Translations under genes and position numbers: made by a program | Notes under the pieces: generated by a model | Databases searched by the model: none | Seen by the model: the letters and a program-made list of their open reading frames with translations, nothing else | What the model was told of the DNA's origin: nothing | Shown: piece after piece, positions 30,911-40,249 of the stretch | How positions within the stretch are numbered: the stretch's first letter is position 1 | Layout: each line of letters begins with the position of its first letter | Origin: Massilia sp. ZL223 | Lineage (GTDB): Bacteria; Pseudomonadota; Gammaproteobacteria; Burkholderiales; Burkholderiaceae_D | Direction: 5' to 3' | Assembly: GCF_018119395.1 (NCBI RefSeq) | Contig: NZ_JAGPWD010000021.1 | Span: 29,742-93,741 of the forward strand | Length of the DNA: 64,000 nucleotides

Positions 30911-30946
30911 GTCGGTTGTTTATTTGAAGAAAAGCTTGTCTGTTCC

Positions 30947-31717
30947 ATGCTGATTGTCCTGTCGCCCGCCAAATCCCTCGACCTCGAGTCGCCGAGCACC
31001 ACCCCGCAGCACACCATCCCCGATTTCATCGACAACGCCGCCGAGCTGGTCAAGGTGCTGCGCACCTATTCGCCGGGCCAGATCGCGGAGCTGATGGACT
31101 TGTCGGACACGCTCTCGATGCTGAACGTGACGCGCTACGCCCACTGGCATCCGGACCACAGCGAAGCCCGCCAGGCGATCATGTCCTTCAACGGCGACGT
31201 CTACGCCGGCCTGGCCGCGCGCACCCTGGCGCCGCAGGCGCTGGACTTCGCCCAGCGCCACCTGCGCATCCTCTCGGGCCTGTACGGCCTGCTGCGCCCG
31301 CTGGACCTGATGCATCCCTACCGCCTGGAGATGGGCACCAGGCTGCCGAATGCGCGCGGCAAGGACTTGTACGCGTTCTGGGGCGAGACGATCACGCAAG
31401 CGCTGAACCGCCAGCTGCGCGAACTCGGTTCGACGGCCCTGGTCAACCTGGCGTCGGAAGAATACTTCAAGTCGGTCAAGCCGAAGAAGCTGGACGTGCC
31501 GGTGATCAATCCCGTGTTCGAGGACTGGAAGAACGGCAAGTACAAGATCATCTCCTTCTTCGCCAAGCGCGCACGCGGCATGATGGCGCGCTACGCGGTG
31601 GAGAAGGCGATCCTGGACCCGGAACAGCTCAAGGACTTCGAGGTCGACGGCTACGCCTTCGAGCCCTCGGTGTCCGGCGAGCGCGAGTGGGTGTTCCGCA
31701 GGAAGATCGCCGAATAA
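30947..31717 (+). CDS. yaaA: Peroxide stress protein YaaA
   Basis: This 256-residue YaaA/DUF328 protein has the family start [12 protein letters not shown], the middle FNGDVYAGL and [20 protein letters not shown], and the end EWVFRR, all strongly conserved. In E. coli YaaA limits iron-driven oxidative damage and binds DNA; the mechanism is incompletely known. It is transcribed divergently from the PIN gene, 36 nt away, and ends at a bidirectional hairpin shared with bamD. Confidence 0.93.
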   Translation: MLIVLSPAKSLDLESPSTTPQHTIPDFIDNAAELVKVLRTYSPGQIAELMDLSDTLSMLNVTRYAHWHPDHSEARQAIMSFNGDVYAGLAARTLAPQALDFAQRHLRILSGLYGLLRPLDLMHPYRLEMGTRLPNARGKDLYAFWGETITQALNRQLRELGSTALVNLASEEYFKSVKPKKLDVPVINPVFEDWKNGKYKIISFFAKRARGMMARYAVEKAILDPEQLKDFEVDGYAFEPSVSGEREWVFRRKIAE

Positions 31718-31720
31718 AAC

Positions 31721-31744
31721 AGCGGCCCGGTGAACCGGGCCGCT
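31721..31744. terminator. Terminator between yaaA and bamD
   Basis: A perfect 10-bp stem (AGCGGCCCGG at 31721-31730, CCGGGCCGCT at 31735-31744) with a TGAA loop lies between convergent genes. AATAAAAC on its left reads as GTTTTATT for the minus-strand bamD transcript, making it a good bamD terminator. Confidence 0.75.
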
Positions 31745-31750
31745 CGAGGC

Positions 31751-32587
31751 TTACAGGGCGTCTTTCGGCGCCGGCTTCGGCGCCGCCTTCGACCAGAACT
31801 GCCACCACGGGGCTTCGCCCTTGGCGTTCGGGTTCAGGAAACGGCTGTTCGGATAGTTCAGCGTGAACACGCGCTGGGTGTCGTCGCGCAGCACCGGCAT
31901 GCCGAGCTTGTCGTAGGCACGGACCATCAGGAACAGCGCTTCCTCGCGCGCCGGAGCGTCGCTGTAGTTGGTGACCGCATCCTGGGCGCGGTTCAGGGCG
32001 GCCAGGTAGGCGCCGCGGCGATAGTAGTAATTCGCCACGTGCACTTCGTACTGCGCCATCGCGTTGATCAGGTAATTCATGCGCTGGAGCGAGTCCGGCG
32101 TATATTTACTGTTCGGGAACTTGTCGACCAGGGCCTTGAAGGCGGCGAAGGCTTCGCGGGTGGCCTTCGGATCGCGCTCGGTCGGGTCCTGCGAGTAGAT
32201 GAAGCTCAGGAAGCCCAGCTGGTCATTGAAGTTGATCAGGCCGCGCAGGTAGTACATGTAGTCGACCTGGGGATGGTTCGGGTGCAGCTTGATGAAGCGC
32301 TCGACGGCGGCCAGCGCCTCGGCCTGGTCCTGCGCCTTGTAGTGGGCGTAGGCGATTTCCATCTGGGCTTGCGAGGCGTAGGTGCCGAACGGATAGTTGG
32401 ATTCCAGGCGTTGGAACAGCTTGATTGCCGCTTCGTAGTGCCCGCCGGCCATCTCATCGCGCGCCTCAGCGTATAATTTCTCCGCTGACCAGTTTTTGCT
32501 TGCGTCGGTGGCTTCCGGCAACATGCCGCATGCCGACAGGCCGACGAGGGCGCAACTTGCGACCAATACAGACAATTTTTTTTGCAT
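31751..32587 (-). CDS. bamD: Outer-membrane assembly lipoprotein BamD
   Basis: This 278-residue essential Bam-complex lipoprotein guides beta-barrel proteins to BamA. The signal peptide ends with lipobox GLSAC (Cys20), followed by TPR repeats (EAIKLFQRLESNYPFGTYAS; HPNHPQVDYMYYLRGL; ANYYYRRGAYLAA). Length agrees with the family. The start follows AAAGAGCT. It is divergent from rluD, with 100 bp between their starts. Confidence 0.95.
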   Translation of the reverse strand: MQKKLSVLVASCALVGLSACGMLPEATDASKNWSAEKLYAEARDEMAGGHYEAAIKLFQRLESNYPFGTYASQAQMEIAYAHYKAQDQAEALAAVERFIKLHPNHPQVDYMYYLRGLINFNDQLGFLSFIYSQDPTERDPKATREAFAAFKALVDKFPNSKYTPDSLQRMNYLINAMAQYEVHVANYYYRRGAYLAALNRAQDAVTNYSDAPAREEALFLMVRAYDKLGMPVLRDDTQRVFTLNYPNSRFLNPNAKGEAPWWQFWSKAAPKPAPKDAL

Positions 32588-32687
32588 AGCTCTTTGCAAG
32601 AAAGTTTTACCTAGATTCAACAACGAACAGCTGATTATAGCTGATGGAACTGACGTGATATTAACTCCTGCGCCGGAATCGGCGGAA

Positions 32688-33746
32688 ATGCCTTTCGACA
32701 CCGATCTGGACGACGACCTGGAAGGCGGTTTTGCCGCTGCTTCCGGCGTCGACCTGTCGCCGATCACCCTCAACCTGACGCCGGAAGCCTGCGGCCAGCG
32801 CCTCGACAAGGTCATCGCGGCCCTGGTGCCGCAGTTCTCGCGCAGCCGCCTGCAGCTCTGGTTCGAAGGCGGCCACGTGCAGGTCGACGGCAAGCCCGCG
32901 CGCGGCAAGGATACCGCCTATGGCGACGAGACCGTGCTCATCGAGCCGCAGGCCGCGCCGGAAGACACGGCGTTCACGCCCGAGGCGATGGAGCTGAACA
33001 TCGTCCACGAGGACGATGACATCCTGGTCGTCAACAAGCCGGCCGGCCTGGTCGTGCACCCGGGCGCGGGCAACTGGACAGGGACCCTGCTCAACGGCCT
33101 GCTGCACCACTGCCCGCAGCTGGTGGGCGTGCCGCGCGCCGGCATCGTGCACCGCCTGGACAAGGACACGAGCGGCTTGATGGTGGTCGGCAAGACCCTG
33201 GCGGCCCAGACCGACCTGGTGCGCCAGCTGCAGGCGCGCACCGTCAAGCGCGAATACTTCGCCCTGGTCTGGGGTACGCCGCGCATCGCCGGCACCATCG
33301 ATACCGGCATGGGCCGCGACCCGCGCGACCGCGTCAAGATGGCGGTCTCGACCAGCCCCTTCGCCAAGCCGGCGATCACCCACTACGAGCGCGTCGCCAC
33401 CGGCGAGCTGGACCGCCGTCCGGTGAGCCTGGTGCGCTGCAAGCTGGAAACCGGCCGCACCCACCAGATCCGCGTGCACATGCAGTCGCTGGGCTTCGCG
33501 CTGGTGGGCGACAGCGTCTACGGCAAGCGCCACCTGACCCCGGTCTTCCACCGCCAGGCGCTGCAGGCGCGCCGCCTCGGCCTGGTGCATCCGGGCACGG
33601 GCGAGCAGTGCGAATGGACCGTGCCGCTGGCGGAGGACTTCGCCGAGCTGATCGCCCGCGCGGGCATCGAAGAGCCGAGCGACGAAGACGTGCCTGTCCA
33701 GGACATGCTGGCCGCCGAGGACTTCGACGAGGCGGACGACGAGTGA
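32688..33746 (+). CDS. rluD: 23S rRNA pseudouridine synthase RluD
   Basis: This 352-residue RluA-family enzyme modifies uridines in helix 69 of 23S rRNA. An N-terminal S4 domain (QRLDKVIAALVPQFSRSRLQ) is followed by the catalytic core with HRLDKDTSGLMVVGKT (catalytic Asp) and the family motif TGRTHQIRVHM. The chosen ATG has GGCGGA just upstream; a GTG at 32655 is an alternative. An acidic C-terminal tail follows the core. TGATG couples it to pgeF, and rluD-pgeF is a common pair in betaproteobacteria. Confidence 0.93.
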   Translation: MPFDTDLDDDLEGGFAAASGVDLSPITLNLTPEACGQRLDKVIAALVPQFSRSRLQLWFEGGHVQVDGKPARGKDTAYGDETVLIEPQAAPEDTAFTPEAMELNIVHEDDDILVVNKPAGLVVHPGAGNWTGTLLNGLLHHCPQLVGVPRAGIVHRLDKDTSGLMVVGKTLAAQTDLVRQLQARTVKREYFALVWGTPRIAGTIDTGMGRDPRDRVKMAVSTSPFAKPAITHYERVATGELDRRPVSLVRCKLETGRTHQIRVHMQSLGFALVGDSVYGKRHLTPVFHRQALQARRLGLVHPGTGEQCEWTVPLAEDFAELIARAGIEEPSDEDVPVQDMLAAEDFDEADDE

Positions 33747-34522
33747 TGGATCGCGACGCCCTGGTATTCCCGGACTGGCCGGACCTGCCGGCATCGATCG
33801 GCGCCCTGGCGACCAGCCGCGATGGCGGCGTCAGCAGCGGGCCGTATGACGACGGCAAGGGCGGCGGCGGCCTCAACCTGGGCCTGCACGTGGGCGACGA
33901 TCCGGAGGCCGTGCGCGCCAACCGCGCACGCCTGCAGGAGTGGCTGCCGGGCCGTCCGGCCTGGATCTCGCAGGTGCATGGCGCCGACGTGGTCGATGCC
34001 GTGACGGTCGGTCCAGACAAGCCGGTGCGCGTGGGCGACGCCAGCATCGCGACGCAGGCCGGCGTGGTCTGCGCGATCCTCACGGCCGATTGCCTGCCGG
34101 TGCTGTTCGCCGACCTGGACGGCAAGGTGGTGGGCGCGGCCCACGCCGGCTGGCGCGGGCTGGCGGGCGGCGTGCTCGGCACGACGGTGGCCGCGATGCG
34201 CCAGGCCGGGGCAGGGGAGATCACGGCCTGGCTGGGCCCGGCGATCGGCGCGACCGCTTTCGAAGTGGGACCGGACGTGCTGGAGGCATTCCTGGCCGCG
34301 CTGCCGGGCGAGGCGACCCGGGCGGCCTTCCAGCCCTATCCTGGCCGCGAAGGTAAATACCTGGCCGACATGTTCGCGCTGGCCAGGCTGATGCTGGCCC
34401 GCGACGGCCTCACCCGTGTCCACGGCGGCACGCTGTGCACGGCCACCGCGCCGGAACGCTTCTATTCCTACCGCCGCGACGGCGTGACTGGCCGCCAGGC
34501 AAGTTTGATCTGGCTCAAATGA
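33746..34522 (+). CDS. pgeF: Peptidoglycan editing factor PgeF (YfiH, laccase domain)
   Basis: This 258-residue protein has the metal-binding laccase-domain motifs SQVHGADVV (histidine), LTADCLPVLFAD (cysteine) and AAHAGWRGLAGG (histidine). Family work shows it removes misincorporated L-Ser from UDP-MurNAc precursors; older annotations call it polyphenol oxidase. It overlaps rluD by one base. A convergent small membrane-protein gene ends 26 nt downstream. Confidence 0.93.
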   Translation: MDRDALVFPDWPDLPASIGALATSRDGGVSSGPYDDGKGGGGLNLGLHVGDDPEAVRANRARLQEWLPGRPAWISQVHGADVVDAVTVGPDKPVRVGDASIATQAGVVCAILTADCLPVLFADLDGKVVGAAHAGWRGLAGGVLGTTVAAMRQAGAGEITAWLGPAIGATAFEVGPDVLEAFLAALPGEATRAAFQPYPGREGKYLADMFALARLMLARDGLTRVHGGTLCTATAPERFYSYRRDGVTGRQASLIWLK

Positions 34523-34548
34523 TACACAGGGGCGGGCGGCGATACTGC

Positions 34549-34761
34549 TCAGCTGTCGCCGCCTGCTTCGCCCGTCTTCTCTGCCATCCTGGCCTGCAAT
34601 TCCCGTTTCGCGCGCCGCCGTTTCGATCCTGTCAGGTAAAAAAGGATAGACAAAGGCACCACGCAGTAGGCAAGAAACGTCATAATCCCTCCGGTAACGG
34701 TCGGTTCGGTTGCCGCCATGAGTACGACGACGTAAATCCAGGCGACGGCCACGATCCACAT
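34549..34761 (-). CDS. Small two-helix membrane protein
   Basis: This 70-residue protein has two hydrophobic segments (WIVAVAWIYVVVLMAA; IMTFLAYCVVPLSILFYLTG) and a basic then acidic cytoplasmic tail (GSKRRRAKRELQARMAEKTG). AAAGGAAAC precedes the ATG. It is divergent from phaC with only 51 bp between the starts, so the two promoters must overlap. I do not recognise a named family. Confidence 0.75.
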   Translation of the reverse strand: MWIVAVAWIYVVVLMAATEPTVTGGIMTFLAYCVVPLSILFYLTGSKRRRAKRELQARMAEKTGEAGGDS

Positions 34762-34812
34762 GATTTGTTTCCTTTGGTGATGACACCCCGATTCTAAACA
34801 ACGGACGACCAT

Positions 34813-36567
34813 ATGAACATGCCCGACCCGCAAGCCTTCGCTTCCTCCTGGATGTCCCAATTCGCCGATCCTTCCGCCTGGCAGAGCTGGATGAGCATGC
34901 CGGCCATGACCCCGGCGGCAAACGGGCACAACCCGCTGGCAGGCATGCTGAAGGATTTCGGCGCCGGCATCGCCCCGGCCAGGCTGGAGGCGCTGCGCGC
35001 CGATTACCTCAACAAGGTCGGCCAGCTGTGGCAGGACTTTATGTCGGGCAAGAGCCCGGTGTTGCACGACAAGCGTTTCTCCGGCTCGGCCTGGAGCGAG
35101 AACCCGATGTCGGCATTCTCGGCCGCGTCCTACCTGCTGAATTCGGAATTCATGCTGGCCCTGGCCGATGCGGTCGACGCCGGTCCGCGCGAGCGCCAGA
35201 AAATCCGCTTCGCGGTGCAGCAGATGGTCGACGCCATGTCGCCGGCCAACTTCTTCGCCACCAATCCGGAAGCGCAGAAGCACCTGATCGAAACCAAGGG
35301 CGAGAGCCTGACCAAGGGCCTGGCCAATATGCTGGCCGACCTGCAGAAGGGCCGCATCTCGCAGTCGGACGAATCCGCCTTCGAGGTCGGCCGCAATGTC
35401 GGCACCACGCCCGGGACGGTGGTCTACGAGAACGAACTGTTCCAGCTGATCCAGTACACGCCGACGACGCCGACCGTGCACGCCGTGCCGCTGGTGATGA
35501 TTCCGCCGTGCATCAACAAGTTCTACATCCTCGACCTGCAGCCGGAAAACTCGCTGGTGCGCTACGTGGTGGAGCAGGGCAATACCGTGTTCATGGTGTC
35601 CTGGCGTAACCCGGACCGCAGCCTGGGCAACGTGAGCTGGGACGATTATGTGGAGAAGGGCGCGATCCGCGCACTGGACGTGGTGGGCGAGATCACCGGC
35701 CAGGAGAAGGCGCACGTGTTCGGCTTCTGCGTGGGCGGCACCATCGCCGCCACCGCGCTGGCCGTGCTGGCCGCACGCGGCCGCCAGCCGGCCGCCAGCC
35801 TGTCGCTGCTGACCACCTTGCTGGACTTCAGCGACACCGGCGTGCTCGAAGTCTTCGTCGACGAGGCGCAGGTGGCGCTGCGCGAGCAGACCCTGGGCAG
35901 CGGCGGCCTGATGCCGGGACGCGACCTGGCCACCACTTTCTCGGCCCTGCGCCCGAACGACCTGGTGTGGAACTACGTGCAGCAGAACTACCTCAAGGGC
36001 AAGGAACCGCCGGCCTTCGACCTGCTGTACTGGAACGCCGACAGCACCAACCTGCCGGGCCCGATGTTCTGCTGGTACCTGCGCAACACCTACCTCGAGA
36101 ACAAGCTGAAGGTGCCGGGCGCGCTCACCGTGTGCGGCGTGCCGGTTGACCTGGGCGCGATCGACGCCCCGACCTTCATCTACGGTTCCAGGGAAGACCA
36201 CATCGTCCCCTGGCAGGCGGCCTTCGCCTCGATGAACCTGCTCAACCCGAAGAACCCGAAAGCCAACCGCTTCGTGCTGGGCGCCTCCGGCCACATCGCC
36301 GGCGTGATCAACCCGGCCTCGAAGAACAAGCGCAGCTACTGGGTGAACGCCAAGACGGGCAAGGGCAAGGCGAAAGGCGGCTTGCGAACCGACGCCGCCT
36401 GGTTCGAGGGCGCCGAAGAACACAAGGGCAGCTGGTGGCCGGAATGGGCCGGGTTCCTGGCCGAGCACGGCGGCGAGGATGTGCCGGCGCCTGGCGCCGC
36501 GGGCAACAGCCGCTATGCGCCGCTGGAACCGGCTCCGGGGCGTTACGTCAAGGCCCGCGCCGATTGA
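34813..36567 (+). CDS. phaC: Class I poly(3-hydroxyalkanoate) synthase PhaC
   Basis: This 584-residue enzyme polymerises (R)-3-hydroxyacyl-CoA into PHA granules. The alpha/beta-hydrolase core has the lipase-like box GFCVGGT with catalytic Cys near residue 306, the aspartate in YGSREDHIVPW and the histidine in ASGHIAGVINP. The N-terminal region (SWMSQFADPSAWQSW) is typical of class I. It is followed by phaR; phaA and phaB are not in the window. Confidence 0.95.
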   Translation: MNMPDPQAFASSWMSQFADPSAWQSWMSMPAMTPAANGHNPLAGMLKDFGAGIAPARLEALRADYLNKVGQLWQDFMSGKSPVLHDKRFSGSAWSENPMSAFSAASYLLNSEFMLALADAVDAGPRERQKIRFAVQQMVDAMSPANFFATNPEAQKHLIETKGESLTKGLANMLADLQKGRISQSDESAFEVGRNVGTTPGTVVYENELFQLIQYTPTTPTVHAVPLVMIPPCINKFYILDLQPENSLVRYVVEQGNTVFMVSWRNPDRSLGNVSWDDYVEKGAIRALDVVGEITGQEKAHVFGFCVGGTIAATALAVLAARGRQPAASLSLLTTLLDFSDTGVLEVFVDEAQVALREQTLGSGGLMPGRDLATTFSALRPNDLVWNYVQQNYLKGKEPPAFDLLYWNADSTNLPGPMFCWYLRNTYLENKLKVPGALTVCGVPVDLGAIDAPTFIYGSREDHIVPWQAAFASMNLLNPKNPKANRFVLGASGHIAGVINPASKNKRSYWVNAKTGKGKAKGGLRTDAAWFEGAEEHKGSWWPEWAGFLAEHGGEDVPAPGAAGNSRYAPLEPAPGRYVKARAD

Positions 36568-36601
36568 GGACGCCGCACTGGCGCAGGCGGTTGTCGCTTA
36601 G

Positions 36602-36629
36602 TTGACAAAAAACTTACGTCAGTGATAAT
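36602..36629 (+). promoter_or_regulatory. Sigma70 promoter upstream of phaR
   Basis: A perfect TTGACA (36602-36607) is separated by 16 bp from GATAAT (36624-36629), the best promoter match noted in the window. It lies in the 220-bp phaC-phaR gap and should start transcription near 36637. Confidence 0.7.
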
Positions 36630-36638
36630 TCTAATAAT

Positions 36639-36659
36639 TGCTGCACCTGCGCGGATTGC
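36639..36659 (+). promoter_or_regulatory. TGC-rich leader, possible PhaR operator
   Basis: Four TGC triplets (36639, 36642, 36648 and 36657) lie just after the predicted transcription start. PhaR-family repressors are known to bind TGC-rich DNA and to control their own gene, so autoregulation is plausible. The call rests on position and triplet content only. Confidence 0.35.
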
Positions 36660-36787
36660 GTGGTATGGTGTGCCCTGTCCGTCCCCCTGAGCAATACCCG
36701 GGTTCACTGGGCGGCGGATTACGGGTTTTTTGGTAACCAATCAAAATGCTTCGCGCGCATGTTGCGATGCAACCTATGGAACTTGAG

Positions 36788-37345
36788 ATGAGTAGTGCAA
36801 AGAAGAGTGCTGAACGCCTGATCAAGAAATACCCGAACCGTCGTTTGTACGACACCCAGACCAGTTCTTACATCACCCTCACGGACGTCAAGCAGCTGGT
36901 CCTGGACGCGGACGAATTCACCGTGGTCGACGCCAAGACGAACGAAGACCTGACCCGCAGCATTCTCTTGCAGATCATCCTGGAAGAGGAAGCCAACGGC
37001 ATTCCCATGTTCTCGAGTTCCGTGCTGGCCCAGATCATCCGCTACTACGGCCACGCCATGCAGGGCATGATGGGTTCCTACCTGGAAAAGAACGTCCAGG
37101 CCTTCACCGACATCCAGAACAAGTTCACCAGCAGCGCCGCCGGCGCCCTGGAAGGCAAGCCCTTCAGCCCGGAAATGTGGACCCAGTTCATGAATGTCCA
37201 GGGTCCGATGATGCAGGGCATGATGAACAACTACATCGACCAGAGCAAGAACCTGTTCATGCAGATGCAGGAGCAGATGCAGAACCAGAGCAAGGCCATG
37301 TTCGGCGCCTTCCCCTTCCCGGGAATGCCGGTCGACAAGAAGTAA
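36788..37345 (+). CDS. phaR: PHA synthesis repressor PhaR
   Basis: This 185-residue regulator binds DNA and PHA granules, repressing phasin genes until granules titrate it away. The DNA-binding region is clear (IKKYPNRRLYDTQTSSYITL, about 12-31), followed by the PHB-accumulation domain (NEDLTRSILLQIILEEE) and a Met/Gln-rich C-terminus. The start MSSAKKSAERL is the usual one; in-frame ATGs 12 and 42 nt upstream lack better ribosome sites. It lies downstream of phaC but has its own promoter. Confidence 0.93.
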   Translation: MSSAKKSAERLIKKYPNRRLYDTQTSSYITLTDVKQLVLDADEFTVVDAKTNEDLTRSILLQIILEEEANGIPMFSSSVLAQIIRYYGHAMQGMMGSYLEKNVQAFTDIQNKFTSSAAGALEGKPFSPEMWTQFMNVQGPMMQGMMNNYIDQSKNLFMQMQEQMQNQSKAMFGAFPFPGMPVDKK

Positions 37346-37369
37346 CAGAAGTCGTCTTTTCACGACATC

Positions 37370-37393
37370 CGCCGGTCCCGTTCGGGGCCGGCG
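37370..37393 (+). terminator. Hairpin after phaR
   Basis: A 10-bp stem with one T-G wobble (CGCCGGTCCC at 37370-37379, GGGGCCGGCG at 37384-37393) and a GTTC loop begins 25 nt after the phaR stop. No T-tract follows, so termination, if any, would be partial or factor-dependent. Confidence 0.45.
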
Positions 37394-37468
37394 AACCAGC
37401 CCCCGGTTTCACCGGGAGGCCCGCTTCAGGTACAATCGCGGATTGCCCAGATTCTTTGTCGTCCGCCC

Positions 37469-38917
37469 ATGCCTGAACTTCGCCGCAATCCCCTCCCAGC
37501 AAACACCGAAACCGCGACTGCCGTCGCCGAACCCGCGCTCGTGATTCCGTCGCCCGCCGCCGGCGTCGCCGCGCCCAAGGTCGGTTTCGTGTCGCTCGGC
37601 TGCCCGAAGGCGCTGGTCGACTCCGAGCAGATCCTGACCCAGCTGCGCGCCGAGGGTTACGAGACCGCCAAGTCCTACGACGGCGCCGACCTGGTGATCG
37701 TCAATACCTGCGGCTTCATCGACGCCGCGGTGCAGGAATCGCTCGACGCGATCGGCGAGGCGCTGGCCGAGAACGGCAAGGTGATCGTCACCGGCTGCCT
37801 GGGCGCGAAGAAGGACGCCGCGGGCGACGACATCATCACCAAGGTGCACCCGAAGGTGCTGGCCGTGACCGGCCCGCACGCCGTCGCCGAGGTGATGGAA
37901 TCGGTCCACCTGCACCTGCCCAAGCCGCACGATCCCTTCATCGACCTGGTGCCGGACCATGGGGTCAAGCTGACCCCGAAGCACTACGCCTACCTGAAGA
38001 TCTCGGAAGGCTGCAACCACCGCTGCAGCTTCTGCATCATCCCGTCGATGCGCGGCGACCTGGTTTCGCGTCCGATCCATGAAGTGCTGATCGAAGCCGA
38101 GAACCTGTTCAAGGCCGGGGTCAAGGAACTGCTGGTGATTTCGCAGGACACCAGCGCCTACGGCGTGGACGTCAAGTTCCGCACGGGCTTCTGGAACGGC
38201 CGCCCGATCAAGACCCACATGACCCAGCTGACCGAGGCGCTGGGCCAGCTGGCGCGCCAGTACGACGCCTGGGTGCGCATGCACTACGTCTATCCGTACC
38301 CGCACGTCGACCAGGTCATCCCCCTGATGGGCGACGGCCATGTGCTGCCTTACCTGGACATCCCGATGCAGCACGCCCACCCGGACGTGCTCAAGCGCAT
38401 GAAGCGCCCGGCCAGCGGCGAGAAGAACCTGGACCGCATCCAGGCCTGGCGCCAGATGAACCCGGACCTGACCATCCGCTCGACCTTCATCGCCGGCTTC
38501 CCGGGCGAGACCGAGGCGGAATTCGAATACCTGCTGGACTTCCTGAAGGAAGCGCAGATCGACCGCCTGGGCTGCTTCGCCTACTCGCCGGTCGAAGGCG
38601 CGACCGCCAACGAGCTGGCCAACCCGGTGCCGCAGGAAGTGCGCGAAGAGCGCCGTGCGCGCGTCATGCTGCTGCAGGAAGAGATCTCGCTCAAGCGCCT
38701 GCAGGCCAAGGTCGGCAAGACCATGCGCGTGCTGGTCGACGAAGTCGGCCCGCGCGAAGCCATCGGCCGCTCGGCCGCGGATGCGCCGGAGATCGACGGC
38801 GTGGTGCACATCAAGCGTGCGCTGGTGCCGGGCAAGACCAAGCTGGCCGTGGGCCAGTTCGCCGAGGTGGTGATCACCAAGGCCGACGCCCACGACCTCT
38901 GGGCCACCGTGGTCTGA
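37469..38917 (+). CDS. rimO: Ribosomal protein S12 methylthiotransferase RimO
   Basis: This 482-residue radical-SAM enzyme methylthiolates Asp of ribosomal protein S12. The N-terminal cluster-binding cysteines are in [19 protein letters not shown] and GCLGAKKD; the radical-SAM motif CNHRCSFC lies near residues 182-189, and a TRAM domain ends the protein. It is about 40 residues longer than the E. coli enzyme because of an Ala/Pro-rich N-terminus, so a later start is possible. TACAAT at 37431-37436 may be its -10. Confidence 0.94.
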   Translation: MPELRRNPLPANTETATAVAEPALVIPSPAAGVAAPKVGFVSLGCPKALVDSEQILTQLRAEGYETAKSYDGADLVIVNTCGFIDAAVQESLDAIGEALAENGKVIVTGCLGAKKDAAGDDIITKVHPKVLAVTGPHAVAEVMESVHLHLPKPHDPFIDLVPDHGVKLTPKHYAYLKISEGCNHRCSFCIIPSMRGDLVSRPIHEVLIEAENLFKAGVKELLVISQDTSAYGVDVKFRTGFWNGRPIKTHMTQLTEALGQLARQYDAWVRMHYVYPYPHVDQVIPLMGDGHVLPYLDIPMQHAHPDVLKRMKRPASGEKNLDRIQAWRQMNPDLTIRSTFIAGFPGETEAEFEYLLDFLKEAQIDRLGCFAYSPVEGATANELANPVPQEVREERRARVMLLQEEISLKRLQAKVGKTMRVLVDEVGPREAIGRSAADAPEIDGVVHIKRALVPGKTKLAVGQFAEVVITKADAHDLWATVV

Positions 38918-38936
38918 CCGGGCAGGGGAGCAGCAC

Positions 38937-40103
38937 ATGAACAAGAAATCGCTCCAGACCTCCCTGATCCACAGCGACTACGCCGCGCCGGAAGGCTTCG
39001 CGGCCTTCCCGCCGGGGATCCACCACGCCTCGACGGTGCTGTTCCCGAATGTGGCCGCGATGCGCTCCGGCCAATGGAAGGACAAGAACGCCTATACCTA
39101 CGGCCTGCATGGCACGCCCACCACCTTCACCCTGGAAGCGCGCCTGGCCGAGATCGAAGGCGGCGCGCACTGCCTGCTGGCGCCGTCCGGCCTGGCGGCG
39201 ATCGCGATGATCGACTTCGCGCTGCTCAAGAGCGGCGACGATGTGCTGCTGCCGGATAACGTCTACAACCCCAACCGCGAACTGGGCCGCTGGCTGAGCC
39301 AGGACTTCGGCGTCACCGCGCGCTTCTATGATCCGATGATCGGCGCCGGCATCGCCGAGCTGATCCAGCCGAATACCAGGCTGATCTGGGCCGAGGCGCC
39401 CGGCTCGGTGTCGATGGAAGTGCCGGACCTGCCGGCGATCTGCAAGGCCGCCCACGACAAGGGCGTGCTGGTGGCGCTCGACAACACCTGGGCCGCCGGC
39501 CTGGCGCTGCGCGGCTTCGACGCCGGCGCCGACATCGTGATGCACGCGCTGACCAAGTACCAGTCGGGCGGCGCGGACCTCCTGATGGGCGCCGTGATCA
39601 CCCGCGACCGTGCGCTCAACGACCGCCTGGCGCAGGCCCACATGCGCCTGGGCCTGGGCGTGGGCGCCGACGACGCCTACCTGGTGATGCGCGGCCTGCC
39701 GACCATGAAACTGCGCTTCGAGACCCACGACGCCAATGCGCGCAAGGTCGCGCAATGGCTGAAGGAACGTCCTGAAATCACCAAGGTGCTGCACCCGGCC
39801 TTCGAGGATTGCCCCGGCCACGCCAACTGGAAGCGCGACTTCCGGGGCGCGGGCGGCCTGTTTTCGGTGCTGTTCGACCCGCGCTATACCGAAGAGCAGA
39901 CCGACCGCTTCGTCGATGCGCTGGCTTTCTTCGGCATCGGCTACAGCTGGGGCGGTCCAAACAGCCTGGTGATGCCCTACCGGATCAAGGGCATGCGCCG
40001 CCAGTGGGCGGACGAGGGCATCCTGGTGCGCTTCAATATTGGCCTGGAATCTCCTGAAGACTTGATCGCCGACCTGGCCCAGGCCCTGGCTGCACTCGGC
40101 TAG
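38937..40103 (+). CDS. metC: Cystathionine beta-lyase
   Basis: This 388-residue Cys/Met-metabolism PLP enzyme is closest in character to MetC, cleaving cystathionine to homocysteine. The PLP lysine is in HALTKYQSGGADLLMG, the aspartate in VALDNTWAAG, and YTYGLHGTPTTFTLE is the substrate-binding region near residue 53. It starts 19 nt after rimO with GGGGAGCAGCAC upstream. Other gamma-family enzymes look alike, so the specificity is likely but not certain. Confidence 0.88.
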   Translation: MNKKSLQTSLIHSDYAAPEGFAAFPPGIHHASTVLFPNVAAMRSGQWKDKNAYTYGLHGTPTTFTLEARLAEIEGGAHCLLAPSGLAAIAMIDFALLKSGDDVLLPDNVYNPNRELGRWLSQDFGVTARFYDPMIGAGIAELIQPNTRLIWAEAPGSVSMEVPDLPAICKAAHDKGVLVALDNTWAAGLALRGFDAGADIVMHALTKYQSGGADLLMGAVITRDRALNDRLAQAHMRLGLGVGADDAYLVMRGLPTMKLRFETHDANARKVAQWLKERPEITKVLHPAFEDCPGHANWKRDFRGAGGLFSVLFDPRYTEEQTDRFVDALAFFGIGYSWGGPNSLVMPYRIKGMRRQWADEGILVRFNIGLESPEDLIADLAQALAALG

Positions 40104-40108
40104 CGTCC

Positions 40109-40131
40109 CGGCCGGATTCCCTGTCCGGCCG
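40109..40131 (+). terminator. Terminator-like hairpin after metC
   Basis: A perfect 8-bp stem (CGGCCGGA at 40109-40116, TCCGGCCG at 40124-40131) with a TTCCCTG loop starts 5 nt after the stop. It is followed by AAAACTGTTG rather than a T-run, so efficiency is uncertain. Confidence 0.5.
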
Positions 40132-40249
40132 AAAACTGTTGTATTGCTTACGCATAGTCATTTCCATGCGGCAACTTTCGTGTTAAGCTTGCTTCAAAGT
40201 AAGTTTAATTGCGTATCGGAAACTCCGAGCGCGCCGACAAGGACCCGCC

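Noticed and set aside
30437..30946. A PIN toxin-antitoxin locus
   Set aside because: No antitoxin-like frame with a ribosome site lies on either side of the PIN gene; the gaps are 25 and 36 nt.
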